A stretch of DNA of 64,000 nucleotides, from NCBI RefSeq assembly GCF_040676675.1, contig NZ_JBFAPK010000007.1, forward strand, positions 124,001 through 188,000, read 5' to 3'. Made by a program: the position numbers and the translations under genes. The notes under the pieces were generated by a model. The model was given only the letters and a program-made list of their open reading frames with translations. It did not search any database and had not been told where the DNA came from. Positions 61,150 to 64,000 of the stretch are shown here, in pieces (position 1 is the first letter of the stretch; every line of letters starts with the position of its first letter). Source of the DNA: JBFAPK01 sp040676675 (lineage in GTDB: Bacteria; Actinomycetota; Actinomycetes; Mycobacteriales; Micromonosporaceae).

Positions 61150-62747
61150 ACCCGCTGCGCAGCGCCGTCGACCCGAACGGCGCGGAACACCGGCGCAACC
61201 GCGAGGCGATGCTGGCCCGCCTGGACGAGCTGGACGCCGCGCTGGAGACGGCGCGGGCGGGCGGCGGGGAAAAGTACGTCACCCGGCACCACGCCCGCGG
61301 CAAGCTGCTGCCCCGCGAGCGGATCGAGCTGCTGGTCGACCGGGACGCGCCGTTCCTGGAGCTGTCCCCGGTGGCGGCGTGGGGCACGGACTACCCGGTC
61401 GGGGCCAGCGTGGTGACCGGCATCGGCGTGGTCGAGGGCGTCGAGTGCGTGCTGGTCGCCAACGACCCGACGGTACGGGGCGGCGCGGTGAACCCGTACT
61501 CGCTGCGCAAGACGCAGCGGGCGGGCGAGATCGCGCTGGCCAACCGGCTGCCGCTGATCAATCTCGTCGAGTCCGGCGGCGCGGACCTGCCCAGCCAGGC
61601 CGAAATCTTCATCCCGGGCGGGCGGGTCTTCCGCGACCTGACCCGGCTCTCGGCCGAGCGGATCCCGACGATCGCGGTCGTCTTCGGCAACGCCACGGCC
61701 GGCGGGGCGTACGTCCCGGGCATGTCCGACTACACGATCATGGTCCGGAACCGGGCGAAGGTCTTCCTCGCCGGACCGCCGCTGGTGAAGATGGCGACCG
61801 GCGAGGTCACCGACGACGAGTCGCTGGGCGGGGCGGCGATGCACGCCACCACCTCGGGGCTGGCCGACTTCCTCGCCGAGGACGAGCGCGACGGGTTGCG
61901 GCTGGCCCGGCAGTGCGTACGCCGGCTCAACTGGCGCAAGCGGGGCCCGGCGCCGCGCACCGCGTCCCCCACCCCGCCGAAGTACGACCCGGAGGAGTTG
62001 CTCGGCATCGCCGGGCCCGACCTGCGGGTGCCGTTCGACCCGCGCGAGGTGCTGGCCCGGGTCCTGGACGGCTCCGAGTTCGACGAGTTCAAGCCGGCCT
62101 ACGGCGGCGCGCTGGTCACCGGGTGGGGCACCCTGCACGGCTACCCGGTCGGCGTGCTGGCGAATGCCCGGGGGGTGTTGTTCTCGGCGGAGGCGCAGAA
62201 GGCGACGCAGTTCATCCAGCTCGCCAACGCCGCCGACACCCCGCTGCTCTTCCTCCAGAACACGACCGGCTACATGGTCGGCAGCGAGTACGAGCAGCGC
62301 GGCATCATCAAGCACGGCGCCCTCATGATCAACGCGGTCACCAACTCGGCCGTGCCGCACCTGACGGTCAACCTCGGCGCCTCGTACGGGGCGGGCAACT
62401 ACGGCATGTGCGGCCGGGCGTACGACCCGAGGTTCCTCTTCACCTGGCCGAACGCCAAGTCGGCGGTGATGGGGCCGGCGCAGCTGGCCGGCGTGCTCTC
62501 CATCGTGGCCCGGCAGGCGGCCGAGGCGAAGGGGCAGCCGTACGACGAGGAGTCCGACCGGGCGATGCGCGCGATGGTGGAGCAGCAGATCGAGGCGCAG
62601 TCGGCCGCGCTCTTCCTCTCCGGCCGGCTCTACGACGACGGGGTGATCGACCCGCGCGACACCCGTACCGTGCTCGGGCTCTGCCTCTCCGCGATCCACA
62701 GTGGACCTGTCAGCGGCGCCGGCGGCTTCGGCGTCTTCCGGATGTGA
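61146..62747 (+). CDS. Acyl-CoA carboxylase carboxyltransferase (beta) subunit
   Basis: 533 residues. Crotonase-fold carboxyltransferase typical of methylcrotonyl-/geranyl-CoA carboxylases: HHARGKLLPRERIELLVD, NLVESGGADLPSQ, FGNATAGGAYVPGMSDY, FLQNTTGYMVGSEYEQRGI and MCGRAYDPRFLFTWP. It transfers the carboxyl group from biotin to an unsaturated acyl-CoA. With AtuA upstream and the biotin carboxylase downstream it could act in leucine or acyclic terpene catabolism. The sequence alone does not settle the substrate. Confidence 0.93.
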   Translation: MNPLRSAVDPNGAEHRRNREAMLARLDELDAALETARAGGGEKYVTRHHARGKLLPRERIELLVDRDAPFLELSPVAAWGTDYPVGASVVTGIGVVEGVECVLVANDPTVRGGAVNPYSLRKTQRAGEIALANRLPLINLVESGGADLPSQAEIFIPGGRVFRDLTRLSAERIPTIAVVFGNATAGGAYVPGMSDYTIMVRNRAKVFLAGPPLVKMATGEVTDDESLGGAAMHATTSGLADFLAEDERDGLRLARQCVRRLNWRKRGPAPRTASPTPPKYDPEELLGIAGPDLRVPFDPREVLARVLDGSEFDEFKPAYGGALVTGWGTLHGYPVGVLANARGVLFSAEAQKATQFIQLANAADTPLLFLQNTTGYMVGSEYEQRGIIKHGALMINAVTNSAVPHLTVNLGASYGAGNYGMCGRAYDPRFLFTWPNAKSAVMGPAQLAGVLSIVARQAAEAKGQPYDEESDRAMRAMVEQQIEAQSAALFLSGRLYDDGVIDPRDTRTVLGLCLSAIHSGPVSGAGGFGVFRM

Positions 62748-62754
62748 GGACGGG

Positions 62755-64000
62755 ATGATTCGACGCCTCCTGGTGGCCAACCGGGGTGAGATCGCCCGGC
62801 GGATCTTCGCCACCTGCCGGTCGGCCGGGATCGAGACGGTCGCCGTGCACTCCGACGCCGACGCGGGCGCCCCCCACCCGGCCGAGGCGGACCTCGCCGT
62901 ACGCCTGCCCGGCGACAGCCCGGCCGAGACGTACCTCCGCGTCGACCTGCTGCTCGACGCGGCCCGCCGTACCGGCGCCGACGCGGTCCACCCGGGCTAC
63001 GGCTTCCTCGCCGAGAACGCGGACTTCGCCGCGGCGGTGGTCGACGCCGGGCTGACCTGGGTCGGACCGCCGGCCAAGGCTATCGCGCTGATGGGCTCGA
63101 AGATCGAGGCGAAGGCGCTGCTCGCCGACGCGGGCGTACCGATGCTGCCCACCGAGACCGATCCGGACCGGGTGACCGAGTTCCCGGTGCTGGTCAAGGC
63201 GTCGGCGGGCGGCGGCGGGCGCGGCATGCGGATCGTCCGCGACGCGGCGGCGCTGCCCGAGGCGGTCGCCTCGGCCCGGCGGGAGGCGGCCGGCGCGTTC
63301 GGCGACGGCACGGTCTTCGTCGAGCGCTACCTGGAGCGGGCCCGCCACGTCGAGGTGCAGATCTTCGGCGACGGCCACGGCAACCTGGTCGCCCTCGGCG
63401 AGCGCGAGTGCTCGATCCAGCGCCGGCACCAGAAGATCGTCGAGGAGGCACCCTCGGCGGCGGTCACTCCGGCGCTACGGGCCGCGCTGAGCGAGGCGGC
63501 GGTCGCGGCCGGCCGGGCGGTCGGCTACGTCGGCGCCGGTACCGTCGAGTTCCTGCTCGCCCCGACCGGCGAGTTCTACTTCCTGGAGATGAACACCCGG
63601 CTCCAGGTCGAGCACCCGGTCACCGAGTGCGTCACCGGGTACGACCTGGTCCGCCTGCAACTGCTGGTCGCCGAGGGCGGCGCGCTGCCGTTCACCGCCC
63701 CGCCACCGGTACGCGGCCACGCGATCGAGGTACGGCTCTGCGCCGAGGATCCGGCGACCGCCTGGCTGCCCGCCACCGGTACCCTGCACCGCTTCGACGT
63801 GCCCGGCGTGACCGCCGAGTTCGCACCACCGACCGGGGCCGGCGGGTTCGCGCCGTCGAGCGGCGCCGACACCGCCCGGCCGGGCGGCGGACTGCGGTTG
63901 GACAGTGGTCTCCGGCTGGACAGCGGGGTGCGGGACGCCTCGGTCGTCGGGGTGCACTACGACTCGATGCTGGCCAAGCTCGTCGCCTGGGCGCCGAGCC
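62755..64000 (+). CDS. Acyl-CoA carboxylase biotin carboxylase (alpha) subunit, 3' end outside window
   Basis: About 415 codons visible from MIRRLLVANRGEIARRIFAT. ATP-grasp biotin carboxylase signatures: HPGYGFLAENADF, KASAGGGGRGMRIV, ERECSIQRRHQKIVEE and FLEMNTRLQVEHPVTE. The C-terminal biotin-carrier domain would lie past 64000. GAGGACGGG precedes the ATG, seven bases after the beta-subunit stop. It forms the holoenzyme with the upstream gene. A Gly/Asp-rich insertion with repeated GLRLDSG appears near residue 385. Confidence 0.93.
   Translation, partial: MIRRLLVANRGEIARRIFATCRSAGIETVAVHSDADAGAPHPAEADLAVRLPGDSPAETYLRVDLLLDAARRTGADAVHPGYGFLAENADFAAAVVDAGLTWVGPPAKAIALMGSKIEAKALLADAGVPMLPTETDPDRVTEFPVLVKASAGGGGRGMRIVRDAAALPEAVASARREAAGAFGDGTVFVERYLERARHVEVQIFGDGHGNLVALGERECSIQRRHQKIVEEAPSAAVTPALRAALSEAAVAAGRAVGYVGAGTVEFLLAPTGEFYFLEMNTRLQVEHPVTECVTGYDLVRLQLLVAEGGALPFTAPPPVRGHAIEVRLCAEDPATAWLPATGTLHRFDVPGVTAEFAPPTGAGGFAPSSGADTARPGGGLRLDSGLRLDSGVRDASVVGVHYDSMLAKLVAWAPS

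Overview
The window is about 64 kb of very GC-rich actinobacterial chromosome with dense, short-spaced, often overlapping genes. Gene content and order fit the family Micromonosporaceae (Micromonospora or a close relative): a stand-alone nuoD, a septum-formation lipoprotein, a GlxR/Crp-type regulator, an ESX/mycosin locus and proline-rich enzyme extensions. The family assignment is inference from content, since no rRNA is present. A run of 97 N (18974-19070) marks an assembly gap inside a tandem repeat.

Layout. 1-4972 (minus): nadB (partial), a septum-formation lipoprotein, panD, panC and a DUF2520 Rossmann protein, covering the entry to NAD and pantothenate/CoA synthesis. 5173-7334 (plus): a MidA-type methyltransferase overlapping a lone nuoD. 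7354-13370: a disordered membrane protein and a glycine-betaine/choline-type ABC importer split over both strands, with a circularly permuted binding protein. 13515-18520 (minus): membrane proteins, an orphan ABC permease, DUF3180, folK, folB and folP, linked by ATGA/GTGA overlaps and tiny bridging ORFs. 18600-19254: a 131-bp tandem repeat with the gap and a possible gene remnant. 19383-28481: a type IV secretion-like gene set (VirB2-, VirB3-, VirB4-, VirB6-, VirB8- and VirB1-like) without relaxase or integrase, resembling the Streptomyces cmd locus. 28687-32366: an FtsK/SpoIIIE-like ATPase with an altered Walker A, coupled to a coiled-coil membrane protein. 32409-42218 (mostly minus): folE, ftsH, hpt, tilS, a zinc protease and dacB, with an AraC/DJ-1 regulator facing them. 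42366-50279: ppa and a minimal ESX locus (eccD, eccC, mycP). 50486-57287: marP-like protease, CoA Nudix hydrolase, TlpA thioredoxin, nth, capA, cbiZ and crp. 57500-64000: a TetR-led acyl-CoA carboxylase/AtuA cluster running off the end.

The backbone follows the order known from Mycobacterium tuberculosis (panD-panC-DUF2520 ... DUF3180-folK-folB-folP-folE-ftsH ... hpt-tilS-Zn protease-dacB-ppa, and marP-Nudix-thioredoxin-nth-crp). Against that background the segment from about 18.5 to 32.4 kb stands out: it separates folP from folE, which are neighbours in M. tuberculosis, and it carries the secretion-like and FtsK-like genes.

A recurring and unusual pattern is tiny ORFs of 4 to 59 codons whose start and stop overlap neighbouring genes as ATGA or GTGA (folP-folB, folK-DUF3180, before the VirB4-like gene, before eccC, before mycP, before the carboxyltransferase). 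The folP-folB case is a clear 41-bp tandem duplication of the junction itself, including its ribosome-binding site. The main candidates for something undescribed are the secretion-like region between folP and folE and these coupled mini-ORF junctions.
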